64,000 bases of DNA from Affinundibacterium baiyunense (GTDB lineage: Bacteria; Pseudomonadota; Gammaproteobacteria; Burkholderiales; Burkholderiaceae_D). The notes beneath the pieces were generated by a model. It was not told the origin of the DNA, did no database searches, and was given only the letters and a program-made list of their open reading frames with translations. Shown here piece by piece: positions 26,277 through 35,848 of the stretch. The DNA lies in contig NZ_JAGSPM010000002.1 of NCBI RefSeq assembly GCF_018139645.1, positions 434,001-498,000 of the forward strand, written 5' to 3'. How positions within the stretch are numbered: position 1 is the stretch's first letter; each line of letters opens with the position of its first letter. A program made the translations under genes and the position numbers.

Positions 26277-28724
26277 CTATTTGAGCGTAAAAGATAGGTT
26301 CACAAAAACTTGGCGTGGTGCGATTGGAAATGTGTTGTAAGTGCTATCAGCGGCACCCACCACCAGCGTTGAAGTACCACGGCGATTGGCTAAATTATGC
26401 ACATGAAGACTGAGTTGGCCGTGACCATGCGGCGATGTCCACGGTAATGGATATTGCAAGCCAAAGTGCATCAGGAAATGTGCGGGAACGCTTAAATCAT
26501 TGGTGTAGGTGGCGTAGCGTTTGCCAACATAGTCGCCAAGCAACTGCCATTCGAGCGCGTTCCATTTCAACTTCAACATCGATTTGTTGAGCCAGCTCGG
26601 GCTGGCGGGTACTTGCTTGCCTTTAGTAGCGATCCGATTGCTGCCGCTTAAATAGTCGTCTTGGTAGCTGGATTGGTTATACGATAAAGCATTAAATAGC
26701 GAAACCTGCGTGCCAAATTGCAGCGTAGTCGCAATGTCTATTCCATAGGTTTTGACATCGCCGACATTGGCTAAAATCGGATTGCCATTAACGATAGAAG
26801 AAATCACTGGAGTTGGGCTGATTTGTAGCAGACGATCACGAAAATTCACATGGTAAAGTGTGACTTGATTTTCGATTCCTGATAGACCAAATCCTTGCTG
26901 ACGCGATTGCTGATTAGATGCGCCAAATTGACGGCGAGTGCGAATTCCCGTTTCAAAACTAATTGCCGTTTCTGGTTCCGCAGTGCGTTTGAATAGGTCA
27001 AATGCACTTTGACTATTTAAGCTCCATGGCGATGCACCGACGGCGCCATAAGTGATGAATTGACGCAAATTTTTCTGCAAATTGACATAGACTTGATCTT
27101 GATTGGGCAGACGCCATATCGCACCGAGTTGTGGTAAGAACCAGGCCTTGGTCGTGATGCTTCCCTCTGGTAGCGCGCTTGAACCGCCATTGATCGCACC
27201 GAGTTTCGGTTGAACAGGAAAGTATCCTTGTGCAAATTGCAGACTGGATTTAAATCCTGCTTGCAAAGTCAAAGTGGGCTGAATTTTCCATGCATCTTGC
27301 CAATGCAATTGCACGACGCGATTGTCGATTTCGCTGCCATATTGGGTGATGAGCGGATCACGCGGACGTTGATAAGGGCTAAGCGGACGTTGCTGATCGA
27401 GTCCGTACCAACGTCGGTATGCATCTGAGCGATTTTGTTCTATCCAAATGCCGGCCTGCCATTGATGCGCACCGCTTCGAGCTTGCCAGTTTGAGATCAA
27501 GCCACCGCGATTGATCGTGTATTCCGTGGTTCTGACAGCATAGCCAGAGCCGCCAAAGGTTTGCTTTAAATCTTGGTTAGGAAAATAAACTTTAAATAGT
27601 GCAGGCAAGCCAGCCACTTCGATCGGGCCGGCGACCGCACCAAGACCATCGTGTTGATGCCAATACACTTGATTATTCCAACTCGTATTTGTATCGATAT
27701 CGCTTTCTAACTTGAGATAAGCTAAATGGTCTCGACGTTGAGCAACGCCAAAATAATTTCGATAATTTGGACCATCGCGGCGCGGAGGTTCGCCTTTGGG
27801 GTTTAAATAATCTTTTGCAAAAGTAAAATCGGGATAAGTGGTTGGGCGCGTGTAGGGGGCAAATTCTTCTCTTGCATTACGAACGATACTGTCCTCGTTT
27901 GGTTCGGTTTTGTCTGAAAAGTTGTAGTAAGCGATCAATTTCGAACGATTAAAATGCTTGACCCATTTGGCATTCAATTGTTCGCCACCTTGTACACCCT
28001 CAAAATCCCAAGCGCGTACCCGTTGGCGTAAGGCTGAAATATAGAAAGATTGCGGATTCGAGGAGGCATCTTCACCACTATCGAAACGCAAATAGCTGCG
28101 GTTAGCGTGATAGCTGCCTAAGCTTTGTGTCAAAGTCCATTGCTGCGTTCTATGTGGATCGCTAGAAAAATTTTCTATGGTGCCGCCCAAATTACTAGTT
28201 GAGGCCGTCGCCAAGTCGCCAGCACCAGAGTTCAGCATGACACTGCGCAAGTTTTCGCTGCTAATCGCCCGTTGCGGCGACAAGCCATTGTAGTTGCCAT
28301 ATTGTTGGTCGCCAAGCGGTACGCCGTCTAAGGTATAGCCTAATTGTTGTGCGCTAAATCCATGAATAAATAAGGAGAAATTTTGTTCATTATTACCCCA
28401 AGGATCAGCCGATTGAAAAGTCACACCAGCTAATTGCTGTAAGCCTTTGAGCGGGTTCATGCCTGGCAATAAACTTTGCAAAGTGCTTCCGGGTAGACTT
28501 AGACTGGAACGACTTCTTTGGGTTTGAATCACTACTGCAGGTATATCTTTATCAGTCGCTTCTGGCTCTGTTATCGCACGCGCGCTCGCATTCGTGTCAT
28601 TGCTCGCCTTCGCTGCATCGGTTTGTGCCAGCGCTGGCATAGCGCAAAACAAAGACCATCCCCCCAGCACCGCAAGGGCAACTATGCATGGTTTTAATTT
28701 GGGATGGGTGACTAGCTTTGACAT
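26277..28724 (-). CDS. TonB-dependent outer-membrane receptor
   Basis: 815 aa. The signal peptide is cleaved near ALA-Q. A plug domain (about 60-200) shows NFSLFIHGFSAQQLGYTLDGVPLGDQQYGNYNG, and a 22-strand barrel completes the chain, ending in VFVNLSFTLK. Its ligand is not indicated: no heme, cobalamin or siderophore motif was recognised. The gene starts 7 bp after the stop of a periplasmic binding protein, and its GAGGACG ribosome-binding site overlaps that stop, so the pair is coupled. The ligand is probably shared with the binding protein (inference). Confidence 0.93.
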   Translation of the reverse strand: MSKLVTHPKLKPCIVALAVLGGWSLFCAMPALAQTDAAKASNDTNASARAITEPEATDKDIPAVVIQTQRSRSSLSLPGSTLQSLLPGMNPLKGLQQLAGVTFQSADPWGNNEQNFSLFIHGFSAQQLGYTLDGVPLGDQQYGNYNGLSPQRAISSENLRSVMLNSGAGDLATASTSNLGGTIENFSSDPHRTQQWTLTQSLGSYHANRSYLRFDSGEDASSNPQSFYISALRQRVRAWDFEGVQGGEQLNAKWVKHFNRSKLIAYYNFSDKTEPNEDSIVRNAREEFAPYTRPTTYPDFTFAKDYLNPKGEPPRRDGPNYRNYFGVAQRRDHLAYLKLESDIDTNTSWNNQVYWHQHDGLGAVAGPIEVAGLPALFKVYFPNQDLKQTFGGSGYAVRTTEYTINRGGLISNWQARSGAHQWQAGIWIEQNRSDAYRRWYGLDQQRPLSPYQRPRDPLITQYGSEIDNRVVQLHWQDAWKIQPTLTLQAGFKSSLQFAQGYFPVQPKLGAINGGSSALPEGSITTKAWFLPQLGAIWRLPNQDQVYVNLQKNLRQFITYGAVGASPWSLNSQSAFDLFKRTAEPETAISFETGIRTRRQFGASNQQSRQQGFGLSGIENQVTLYHVNFRDRLLQISPTPVISSIVNGNPILANVGDVKTYGIDIATTLQFGTQVSLFNALSYNQSSYQDDYLSGSNRIATKGKQVPASPSWLNKSMLKLKWNALEWQLLGDYVGKRYATYTNDLSVPAHFLMHFGLQYPLPWTSPHGHGQLSLHVHNLANRRGTSTLVVGAADSTYNTFPIAPRQVFVNLSFTLK

Positions 28725-28731
28725 GGCGTCC

Positions 28732-29643
28732 TCATTTCATCTTGGGATGAAACCACAAAGATGGATTATGAAGTGGCGTTGCTTTTGGTAGTAAGTAGTT
28801 TTGTATTTCAATAATTCGACGATTTTTAAAATTCACCGCTTCAATCGCCTTGCCATTGTATTTCCAGAAAATCGCATCAAACGAACCGTCTTTCAACATT
28901 TTTTTGAGCCCGGCCACAAGACGTTTATGCAGTGCTTGGTTATTTTTGGACACAAAAAAATAATACGGCCATGGGTAGTGAATCAGGATATTTTCATCAA
29001 TCACTAACTCGGGATTTTGTGCTGATTCTTTTTCAAACTCGCTAAAAATTTCATTGATACCGCGTGGGAATAAATCGAAGCGTTGATAGCTGAGCATACG
29101 GAAAAGATTGCTGTATTTTGCCTCGACAACGGCAATGCCATTGGTTTCATATAATTTAACGTCATCCCAGCCTACACCTTGCCCTACCGAGAATTTTTTT
29201 AGATCTGCTAAGGTACGAACGTTTTTGAGTAAGTCTTTCTTGTCTTTGTGCACTAATAAAATCCGATAGCCAAGTAGCCCTTTGCGTAGTGGGATACGGA
29301 TTGGTAGATAGTTGCTTTCTTTTTCTTCTGTGGTGGAACTCCAAACGACATTCAAATCATAGCCATTAGCTAGATTATTTAAATAGCGCAAGCCATTGGT
29401 GTGTTGCTTGGATGCGCGTAATTCATAAGGACCAAATTCGGTAACCGTCTTTTCTAGAGCAGTCTTTAAGATTTCTTTAACATCGTTAAATCGTGGGTCG
29501 CCTTTTTCTTCATCGGCAGGATGGATGACTACAGTGACACCTTTCGCTTCAACGCAAGGGGACACACTACAAGCAAGGGTAAGCAGTGTAAAAACAGCGA
29601 TGAGCTGTTGTTTGAATATTTGTCGAAAATGAGTCGTCTGCAT
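28732..29643 (-). CDS. Periplasmic substrate-binding protein-like
   Basis: 303 aa with a signal peptide (about 1-33). The body is a family 3-like bilobed solute-binding fold, with long Lys-rich stretches. There is no ABC transporter next to it. The downstream TonB receptor is co-transcribed and translationally coupled. Its role may be ligand delivery or sensing; a tripartite transporter is not visible here. Confidence 0.8.
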   Translation of the reverse strand: MQTTHFRQIFKQQLIAVFTLLTLACSVSPCVEAKGVTVVIHPADEEKGDPRFNDVKEILKTALEKTVTEFGPYELRASKQHTNGLRYLNNLANGYDLNVVWSSTTEEKESNYLPIRIPLRKGLLGYRILLVHKDKKDLLKNVRTLADLKKFSVGQGVGWDDVKLYETNGIAVVEAKYSNLFRMLSYQRFDLFPRGINEIFSEFEKESAQNPELVIDENILIHYPWPYYFFVSKNNQALHKRLVAGLKKMLKDGSFDAIFWKYNGKAIEAVNFKNRRIIEIQNYLLPKATPLHNPSLWFHPKMK

Positions 29644-30085
29644 TGAACTAACCGAAGAACTGCAATTATTATTATCAAGCCTGTTATCGAATCGCTGTTC
29701 CTACAAGGCAAGACCAAATGTAGCACACCTATCCTGAAGATTTGATGACATCCATGCTTGGTGAAGAAAAACAACCACAGTCAGACAGTGCGAACAAGCG
29801 ATAATTTTTTACTACCAGTGCTATTGATTTATCTGAAACCTCTGTTTATCTCTCTTAAAGTTGTCAAACGTATTTCTCGTTTAATAGTGGTGACCCTAAG
29901 GCGGTGACCTGAAATACTGCACAGTGTTGTTGCGATGATCTGTGTATTGAAATACAAGCGTTAGCATTATCTTATGTTGTCTGCTAGATCGGCGGTATGA
30001 AGCAAATCAAATCTATTGCAGATGGTTTGGTTTGATCTTTGAACAGCGATATACTCCCGCACTTAGCTTAATGAAGGAGATCAAA
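29644..30085. other. Intergenic region upstream of the S46 peptidase
   Basis: 440 bp between divergent transcription units. It contains a sigma70 promoter at 30027-30055. No gene or strong fold was recognised elsewhere in it. Confidence 0.5.
30027..30055 (+). promoter_or_regulatory. Sigma70-type promoter for the S46 peptidase
   Basis: TTGGTT (30027-30032) and TATACT (30050-30055) are 17 bp apart. Predicted start of transcription is near 30062. Confidence 0.65.
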
Positions 30086-32224
30086 TTGTTCAAAAGACTC
30101 GTGATACCAGCGGCGATACTCGCCATCAGCCAATACGCGTTCGCCGATGAAGGTCAGTGGCAACCGTATCAATTGACGCAGCTAAAAGCAGAACTCAAGA
30201 AAGTTGGCATTACTATCCCAGCTGAAAAATTAGCAGATTTATCCAAGCATCCAATGAGTGCGATTGTTTCTACAGGAGGATGTTCGGCTTCTTTCGTTTC
30301 ACCCGAAGGTTTGATCGTCACCAATCATCATTGCGCTTATGATGCGATTCAGCGTAATTCTAGTGCGAAGAAAAACTATATTGCCGATGGTTTCCTTGCC
30401 AAGACGCGCGCGGAAGAATTAGCCGCGGGCCCAAGTGCGCGTGTCTACATCACTGATAAAGTAGAAAATGTCACGAAAGAAGTGACTGCCGGCTTAAGCG
30501 ATAAAATGTCCGGCCGTGAGCGTCGTGAAATGATCCAAAGCAAAATCAAAAAGATCATTGCAGATTGCGAGCAAGATAAAGCCTATCGCTGCTCGGTGCC
30601 AAGTTTTCATCGTGGCCTAGAATACTATCGTATTCGTCAAATGATGATTCGTGACGTACGTTTGGTATATGCACCAGCAGATATGATTGGTAACTATGGT
30701 GGCGATATCGATAATTTCGAATGGCCACGCCACACCGGTGATTTCGCTTTCTTGCGTGCTTACGTCGGTAAAGATGGTCGTCCAGCAGATCCTTCTCCTG
30801 AAAATGTGCCATATAAATCAAAAGACTTTTTAGTGGTATCTGCCGAAGGTTTGAAGAATGGCGATCCAATTTTGTTAGCTGGCTATCCAGGTCGTACTAG
30901 CCGCTATAAATTGCCTGCTGAAATTCGATTCGCACGTGATACTGATTATCCTTTACGTGCTGCCGAAATGTTAGCGGACATCGCTACCATCGAAGCGGCG
31001 ACTAAAGGGAATGCGGATGATGAAGTGCGCTATGCCAGCGTCGTTAAAGGCATCAATAACCGTCTTAAAAAGACCCAAGGTTTGATTGATGGTTTCGCGC
31101 GTAAAGATATTGCCGCGATTAAAGATGCACAGGATGCGCAATTCCGCAATTGGTTGATCGGATCAAGCAAAAATCCAACAGAAGCGAAAGCCTTATTATC
31201 AAAGCTCGATGCGGTGATTGCTGAAGACATGGCGCTGTCGCAAGAAGAGCTGGCCTATGCAGTGGCGACCAACAGTGATTTGTTGTCGAGCGCACGTAGC
31301 TTGTACCGTTTGGCAATTGAAAAAGAGAAGCCAAACGCGCAGCGTGAAGGCGGTTATCAAGAGCGTGATCTTGCATTTATCAAAGGCCGTCTCACTCGCT
31401 TGGAACAATCTTTCCTTGCCAAAGTAGATCGCGCCCGTTTGACAGCAGGATTAGCACGTTATGCCAAGTTAGCAGTCCATCCTGCAGGTTTGGACGCCTT
31501 GTTACCTTCAGTAGAAGCCGCAGCAGGTTTGTATGAGAAAACCCAATTGACCGATACCGCAAAGCGCTTAGCGTGGATGGATAAAGATCGCGCAGCGTTC
31601 ACGCAATCGGATGATGCGTTTATCCAGTTAGCCGTGAAGTTGCATGACATTGGCATGTCTTTGGAAAATCGTCGTAAAGAAGTCGATGGCAATTTGGATT
31701 TCATCATTCCTCAATACATGCAAGCAGTGATTGATTGGAAGAAGTCTCAAGGCAAGCCTGTCTATCCAGATGCGAATTCAACGCTGCGTGTAACTTTTGG
31801 TAATGTCGGTTCTTACTCGCCACGAGATGGCATCACCAAAGGGCCATTTACCACGGTTGAAGGCATTGTTGAAAAACACACTGGCAAAGATCCTTTCATC
31901 GCCCCAGCGCCGTTGCTACAAGCGATCAAAGAAAAACGCTATGGTGTGTTCAAAGACAAAGTTTTGGGTACGGTTCCTGTCGATTTCTTATCCAGCGCAG
32001 ATACTACTGGCGGCAATTCAGGTTCAGCGGTGATGAATAAGCGCGGCGAATTGATTGGTTTGAATTTTGATTCAACCTATGAATCGATTACCAAAGACTG
32101 GTACTTCGATCCAGCAATTACGAAGGCGATTCACGTCGATATTCGCTACATGCTGTGGATCATGAAAGAAGTTGATCGTGCGGATAATGTATTGAAAGAG
32201 ATGACAATTAAGTATCCGAAGTAA
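30086..32224 (+). CDS. S46-family dipeptidyl peptidase (DPP11-like)
   Basis: Periplasmic serine exopeptidase removing dipeptides from peptide N termini. About 712 aa. The TTG at 30086 is chosen: AAGGAG sits 7 bases before it and the protein then begins with a clean signal peptide cleaved after AFA. The in-frame ATG at 30071 has no ribosome-binding site and lies only about 9 bases from the predicted transcript start. The catalytic His is in TNHHC, the Asp in NYGGDIDNFEWPRH and the Ser in TGGNSGSAVMN. The S1 position after LNFD is Ser (FDSTYES). In this family Gly there marks DPP7 and Arg or Ser marks DPP11, so Asp/Glu specificity is predicted. Confidence 0.92.
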   Translation: MFKRLVIPAAILAISQYAFADEGQWQPYQLTQLKAELKKVGITIPAEKLADLSKHPMSAIVSTGGCSASFVSPEGLIVTNHHCAYDAIQRNSSAKKNYIADGFLAKTRAEELAAGPSARVYITDKVENVTKEVTAGLSDKMSGRERREMIQSKIKKIIADCEQDKAYRCSVPSFHRGLEYYRIRQMMIRDVRLVYAPADMIGNYGGDIDNFEWPRHTGDFAFLRAYVGKDGRPADPSPENVPYKSKDFLVVSAEGLKNGDPILLAGYPGRTSRYKLPAEIRFARDTDYPLRAAEMLADIATIEAATKGNADDEVRYASVVKGINNRLKKTQGLIDGFARKDIAAIKDAQDAQFRNWLIGSSKNPTEAKALLSKLDAVIAEDMALSQEELAYAVATNSDLLSSARSLYRLAIEKEKPNAQREGGYQERDLAFIKGRLTRLEQSFLAKVDRARLTAGLARYAKLAVHPAGLDALLPSVEAAAGLYEKTQLTDTAKRLAWMDKDRAAFTQSDDAFIQLAVKLHDIGMSLENRRKEVDGNLDFIIPQYMQAVIDWKKSQGKPVYPDANSTLRVTFGNVGSYSPRDGITKGPFTTVEGIVEKHTGKDPFIAPAPLLQAIKEKRYGVFKDKVLGTVPVDFLSSADTTGGNSGSAVMNKRGELIGLNFDSTYESITKDWYFDPAITKAIHVDIRYMLWIMKEVDRADNVLKEMTIKYPK

Positions 32225-32265
32225 TTATTTAATCGTTTTATATTCGCTTCATTTTCATCTTAGAA

Positions 32266-32300
32266 ATAGCGGTCAGTTACAAGCTGATCGCTATCTTTTT
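32266..32300 (+). terminator. Intrinsic terminator of the S46 peptidase gene
   Basis: An 11-bp stem (ATAGCGGTCAG at 32266-32276 with 32284-32294, including one G-T pair) is followed by CTTTTTG. It overlaps the end of the convergent nhaR gene. Confidence 0.8.
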
Positions 32301-33256
32301 GTGTTCTTTTTGCCGATGAAAGATTTGTTTGCTGTCGAAGTTGCGTGACTAGTATCAGATCCAAACGTGGTTAAAGGTTTTGCCTGACTAATCGCCAAAA
32401 CTGCAGGATGGGTGATCTTGCGTTGTACTGAGATCGCATAAAACTGCTCGGTGATGTCCTCAGTAGTGCCAACCAGTTCCAAATCATATTGACGCATCAC
32501 CATATCAGCGATGGCGCTCGGTTTTGCAAAAAAGCCGACACCAGCTTCGCCAAACGCACTCATCAAAGCACTATCGTCAAACTCACCTGCAATGCGTGGG
32601 CGTACGCCTTGTGTCTCGAACCAATGCATCAAACGTGAACGCAATGCCGAATCTTCACCTGGCAATAAAATCGGCGCACCATCAAGACATGTGGGAAATG
32701 GCTGGGGGTATTGTTCGCGTAAACCGCGCGTGGCAAAAAAACTTAGACCGCATTCGCCTAGCGGATGATTAAAGCCACGCACATTTGCGCTTGGTGGCAT
32801 CGGCGTATCGGTGATCACAATATCGAGCTTATGACGTGCAAGTTCTGCCAATAAGTCGTCGAGTTTGCCTTCTCGACAATTAATCCTTAAGGTTTGCGGC
32901 AAGCTGAGGGCGGGCGCGAGTAACTTGTAAGCGACGGCTTTTGCCACCGCATCAGATACACCGACCCGTAATTGCACTGTGCGCTCAGTGGGATGATGTC
33001 TGAGCACTTGTTCCAATTCTTGCCCTAATAAGAAGATTTCTTCGGCATAGGCTAAAACTAGACGACCCGCTTCGGTTAGTTCTAAATTGCGCCCAGCTTT
33101 TTCAAATAGAGCTTCGCCCTGTAAATCTTCAAACAAACTGAGTTGACCGCTAATCGTTTGTGGCGTTACGTGCAGTTGCTCGCTGGCACGCGCAATACTG
33201 CCGGTTTTGGCGACCATCCAAAAATAATACAAATGCTTGTAATTTAAATGTGCCAT
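32291..33256 (-). CDS. nhaR: NhaR-type LysR-family transcriptional regulator
   Basis: 321 aa. Winged HTH at residues 5-64 (LNYKHLYYFWMVAKTGSIARASEQLHVTPQTISGQL), the exact NhaR style, with an AAxRL-type effector-binding domain after it. E. coli NhaR activates nhaA in response to Na+ and alkaline pH. No antiporter gene is in this window. The neighbour to the right (Bax inhibitor-1) is divergent from it. The Lys/Asn-rich tail after about residue 300 may be disordered. Confidence 0.9.
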   Translation of the reverse strand: MAHLNYKHLYYFWMVAKTGSIARASEQLHVTPQTISGQLSLFEDLQGEALFEKAGRNLELTEAGRLVLAYAEEIFLLGQELEQVLRHHPTERTVQLRVGVSDAVAKAVAYKLLAPALSLPQTLRINCREGKLDDLLAELARHKLDIVITDTPMPPSANVRGFNHPLGECGLSFFATRGLREQYPQPFPTCLDGAPILLPGEDSALRSRLMHWFETQGVRPRIAGEFDDSALMSAFGEAGVGFFAKPSAIADMVMRQYDLELVGTTEDITEQFYAISVQRKITHPAVLAISQAKPLTTFGSDTSHATSTANKSFIGKKNTKR

Positions 33257-33402
33257 GCCTGAGCCTTTGAAGGATTTTTTAGATACATCGGTTTTTTCGA
33301 TTTATATAGAAATTATATTCGACTTTTCTTTATAAATGCACTGGCCTACACTTGCGTCACCCAAATAGGGATAAAAGTTAAAACAGTTTTTAGGAGAGAA
33401 CC

Positions 33403-34089
33403 ATGAGTATCTTAGACCGTAGCACGATGCGCGATGCGCAAACAGTCGATTATGTAGATAGTAGCGCGATCAGCGGACATAAAGTACTGCGCAACACTTA
33501 TATGTTGCTGTCTATGACTTTATTGTTTTCCGCAATTACTGCTGGCATTAGTATCGCTTTCGCTTTGCCAAGTATGGGCATTATCGTCACTTTGCTTGGC
33601 TATTTTGGCTTGTTATTTTTGACTACTAAGTTACGTAACAGTGCTTGGGGTATTGCATCTGTGTTTGCTTTGACTGGCTTTATGGGTTTGACTTTAGGTC
33701 CAATCATTACCCGTTACTTAGGCATGCCAAGCGGTAGTGGCATCGTGATGAGCGCGATGGGTTTGACTGCTGTGATCTTCATGGGCTTGTCTGCTTATGT
33801 GTTAATTAGCAAGCGCGATTTCAGTTTCATGGGTGGCTTCTTGGCGGTTGGTGTGTTGGTTGCATTCGTGGCTGGCTTAGGTGCGATCTTCTTTGAAGTT
33901 CCTGCCTTATCGATCGCCGTCTCTGCCGCATTCGTTTTGTTGATGTCCGGTATGATCTTGTTCGAAACAAGCAATATTGTGCGCGGTGGTGAGACGAACT
34001 ACATCATGGCAACAGTCAGCTTGTACATCACGATTTTTAACTTGTTCACTAGCTTGTTGCAAATCTTAGGATTTATGGAAAAAGAATAA
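33403..34089 (+). CDS. Bax inhibitor-1/YccA-family membrane protein
   Basis: 228 aa, seven predicted membrane helices. The family features are present: a start LRNTYMLLSMTLLFSA, small-residue-rich helices, and a terminal NLFTSLLQILGFMEKE in which YISFLNLFTSLLQILG-like sequence is typical of YccA/TMBIM proteins. Members modulate FtsH proteolysis or leak calcium. GGAGAG precedes the ATG. Single-gene unit. Confidence 0.95.
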   Translation: MSILDRSTMRDAQTVDYVDSSAISGHKVLRNTYMLLSMTLLFSAITAGISIAFALPSMGIIVTLLGYFGLLFLTTKLRNSAWGIASVFALTGFMGLTLGPIITRYLGMPSGSGIVMSAMGLTAVIFMGLSAYVLISKRDFSFMGGFLAVGVLVAFVAGLGAIFFEVPALSIAVSAAFVLLMSGMILFETSNIVRGGETNYIMATVSLYITIFNLFTSLLQILGFMEKE

Positions 34090-34130
34090 TTCGTCAATCA
34101 CGAATCTTATCTTCCTATTCAAGTAATTCT

Positions 34131-34153
34131 GGTGGGATAGGCTTTATCCCACC
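34131..34153. terminator. Hairpin between the Bax inhibitor-1 and terC genes
   Basis: A 9-bp stem (GGTGGGATA at 34131-34139 with TATCCCACC at 34145-34153) with a five-base loop. No long U-tract follows. It may end the Bax inhibitor-1 transcript or attenuate read-through into terC. Confidence 0.6.
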
Positions 34154-34177
34154 ACTCTCTCTGATCGAAAGAATTTT

Positions 34178-35134
34178 ATGTTAGAAACAGTTGCTCAGCC
34201 CTGGATGTGGGTGGCATTTATTGTCTTCGTACTCAGTATGCTGGCTTTGGATATTTTTGCGCTTGGTGGTTCCAAGTCGCACAAAGTTAGCGTGAAAGAG
34301 GCAGCATCCTGGTCCATCGTGTGGGTTGCCTTAGCCTTACTGTTTAATGTTGGGATGTATTTTTATCTCAAAGATATCGTCGGTGAAACGATTGCGATGA
34401 CCAAGTCGATGGAGTTCTTGACCGGTTATGTGATTGAGAAATCCCTGTCAGTCGATAACGTATTCGTGTTCTTAATGATCTTTGGTCACTTCGCCGTGCC
34501 TGAACAATATCAACGTAAAGTCTTGTTGTACGGCGTGTTGGGTGCGATTGTGATGCGTGTCATCATGATTTTGGCAGGTAGCTGGGTAGTCTCGCAATTT
34601 GCTTGGGTACTGTACATCTTCGGTATTTTCTTGGTGATTACAGGCTTACGCATGATGGTTGCATCGGAAAAAGAACCAGACTTAGAAGCGAATCCGGTAC
34701 TGAAATTTGCGAAGAAAATGCTGCCGTTCACGAAGGAGTATCACGAAGAAAAATTCAGCATCATTCAAAACGGTAAGCGTGTTTTCACACCTTTATTGTT
34801 AGTACTGATTCTGATTGAGATCTCTGATGTGGTGTTTGCGGTGGACTCTATCCCTGCGATTTTTGCGGTAACAACCGATCCGTTTATCGTATTCACATCG
34901 AATATCTTTGCGATTATGGGTTTGCGTGCTTTGTATTTCTTGCTCGCTGATATGGCAGATCGCTTCCACTTATTGAAATTTGGTCTTGCTTTAGTGTTGA
35001 TGTTTGTTGGCGTGAAGATGTTGATCGTGAAATGGATACACGTACCAACGACGATTTCATTAACCGTCATTGGCACGATCTTGATTAGTTCTGTGGTCGC
35101 AAGTTTGATCGCAACGCGTAAGAAAGCGAATTAA
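34178..35134 (+). CDS. TerC-family membrane protein
   Basis: 318 aa, about nine membrane helices. The family signature is clear: SLSVDNVFVFLMIFG and the second DVVFAVDSIPAIFAVTTDPFIVFTSNIFAIMGLRALYF. Members include the tellurite-resistance protein TerC and the Mn2+ exporter Alx/YceF-type proteins. The acidic DN and DS residues of the metal site are intact. No yybP-ykoY (Mn2+) riboswitch was seen in the short upstream region. Confidence 0.95.
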   Translation: MLETVAQPWMWVAFIVFVLSMLALDIFALGGSKSHKVSVKEAASWSIVWVALALLFNVGMYFYLKDIVGETIAMTKSMEFLTGYVIEKSLSVDNVFVFLMIFGHFAVPEQYQRKVLLYGVLGAIVMRVIMILAGSWVVSQFAWVLYIFGIFLVITGLRMMVASEKEPDLEANPVLKFAKKMLPFTKEYHEEKFSIIQNGKRVFTPLLLVLILIEISDVVFAVDSIPAIFAVTTDPFIVFTSNIFAIMGLRALYFLLADMADRFHLLKFGLALVLMFVGVKMLIVKWIHVPTTISLTVIGTILISSVVASLIATRKKAN

Positions 35135-35165
35135 TTATTCGAATACTTGGTTAGCCTAATCACTT

Positions 35166-35185
35166 ATTCCCGCGAAAGCGGGAAT
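35166..35185. repeat. REP-like palindrome
   Basis: ATTCCCGC-GAAA-GCGGGAAT. The same 8-bp arms recur at 44623-44642 with a different loop, so this is a dispersed family. Confidence 0.7.
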
Positions 35186-35277
35186 TGAGTGGCGTAATAC
35201 AAAGACAGTATTTTTAGAACTAGTTAGCTTGATAAACAAAATCGATATCAGCTAGTTCAAACCAGTTCCCTCCTTAA

Positions 35278-35312
35278 GGCGTATGGCTAATTTAGCATAC
35301 GCCTATTTTTTT
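35278..35312 (+). terminator. Intrinsic terminator downstream of terC
   Basis: GGCGTAT-G-GCTAA pairs with TTAGC-ATACGCC (35278-35303; one bulged G), followed by a T-rich run. It lies 144 bp past the terC stop. Confidence 0.8.
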
Positions 35313-35848
35313 ATTGTATTCGGATTTTTTAAGGAACCGCCATTAAAGTTTTTGAGTGATGTGCTTCCATTGCAGCTTTGTATACCGTACTTGGTTTTAG
35401 GCTCGCCAAAAATTCTGTTTTACTATATAAGTCTCTAGTTATGAAAAATAACGAAACATCGAACCTAGTTGAATGGGGTATCAATGATCCATGTATTGTT
35501 GTTTTAAGGTACACCTAACGAGTAGCTGTTGATTAGTCAAAGACGAGTGTTTGGATAAGTAATTTTGACTGAGGTGAACATTTAAGAAATTTTGCATAGA
35601 ACGGTATGTTTTTTTTGCAATTTATTTTAGTTCGCCACGGCGAAACACTTTATACCTAAGCTAGATATTTCATCTTCTAATTTCAGCATTTGAATTTGCT
35701 TTAATTATTTATTAATATTTGTTACTGAAGAGCGCTAACGAATTTTAAGAGCGTTCTTCAGTATTCTTTGAGATTGGACTGGCGGCAAATCGGTTAAAAG
35801 CGAATTTATTGAGTGACAACAAACATTAATGTCACCCAGAATGCGTAG

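Larger units (their letters stand above)
35135..35848. other. AT-rich intergenic region, no gene seen
   Basis: 714 bp between terC and the convergent DUF4214 gene. It holds one ATTCCCGC palindrome (35166-35185), an intrinsic terminator (35278-35312) and otherwise low-complexity AT-rich DNA. A 61-codon minus-strand ORF (35329-35514) has no family resemblance and is not called. Confidence 0.6.

Noticed and set aside
35329-35514. 61-codon minus-strand ORF
   Set aside because: No family, no ribosome-binding site, in a non-coding AT-rich region.
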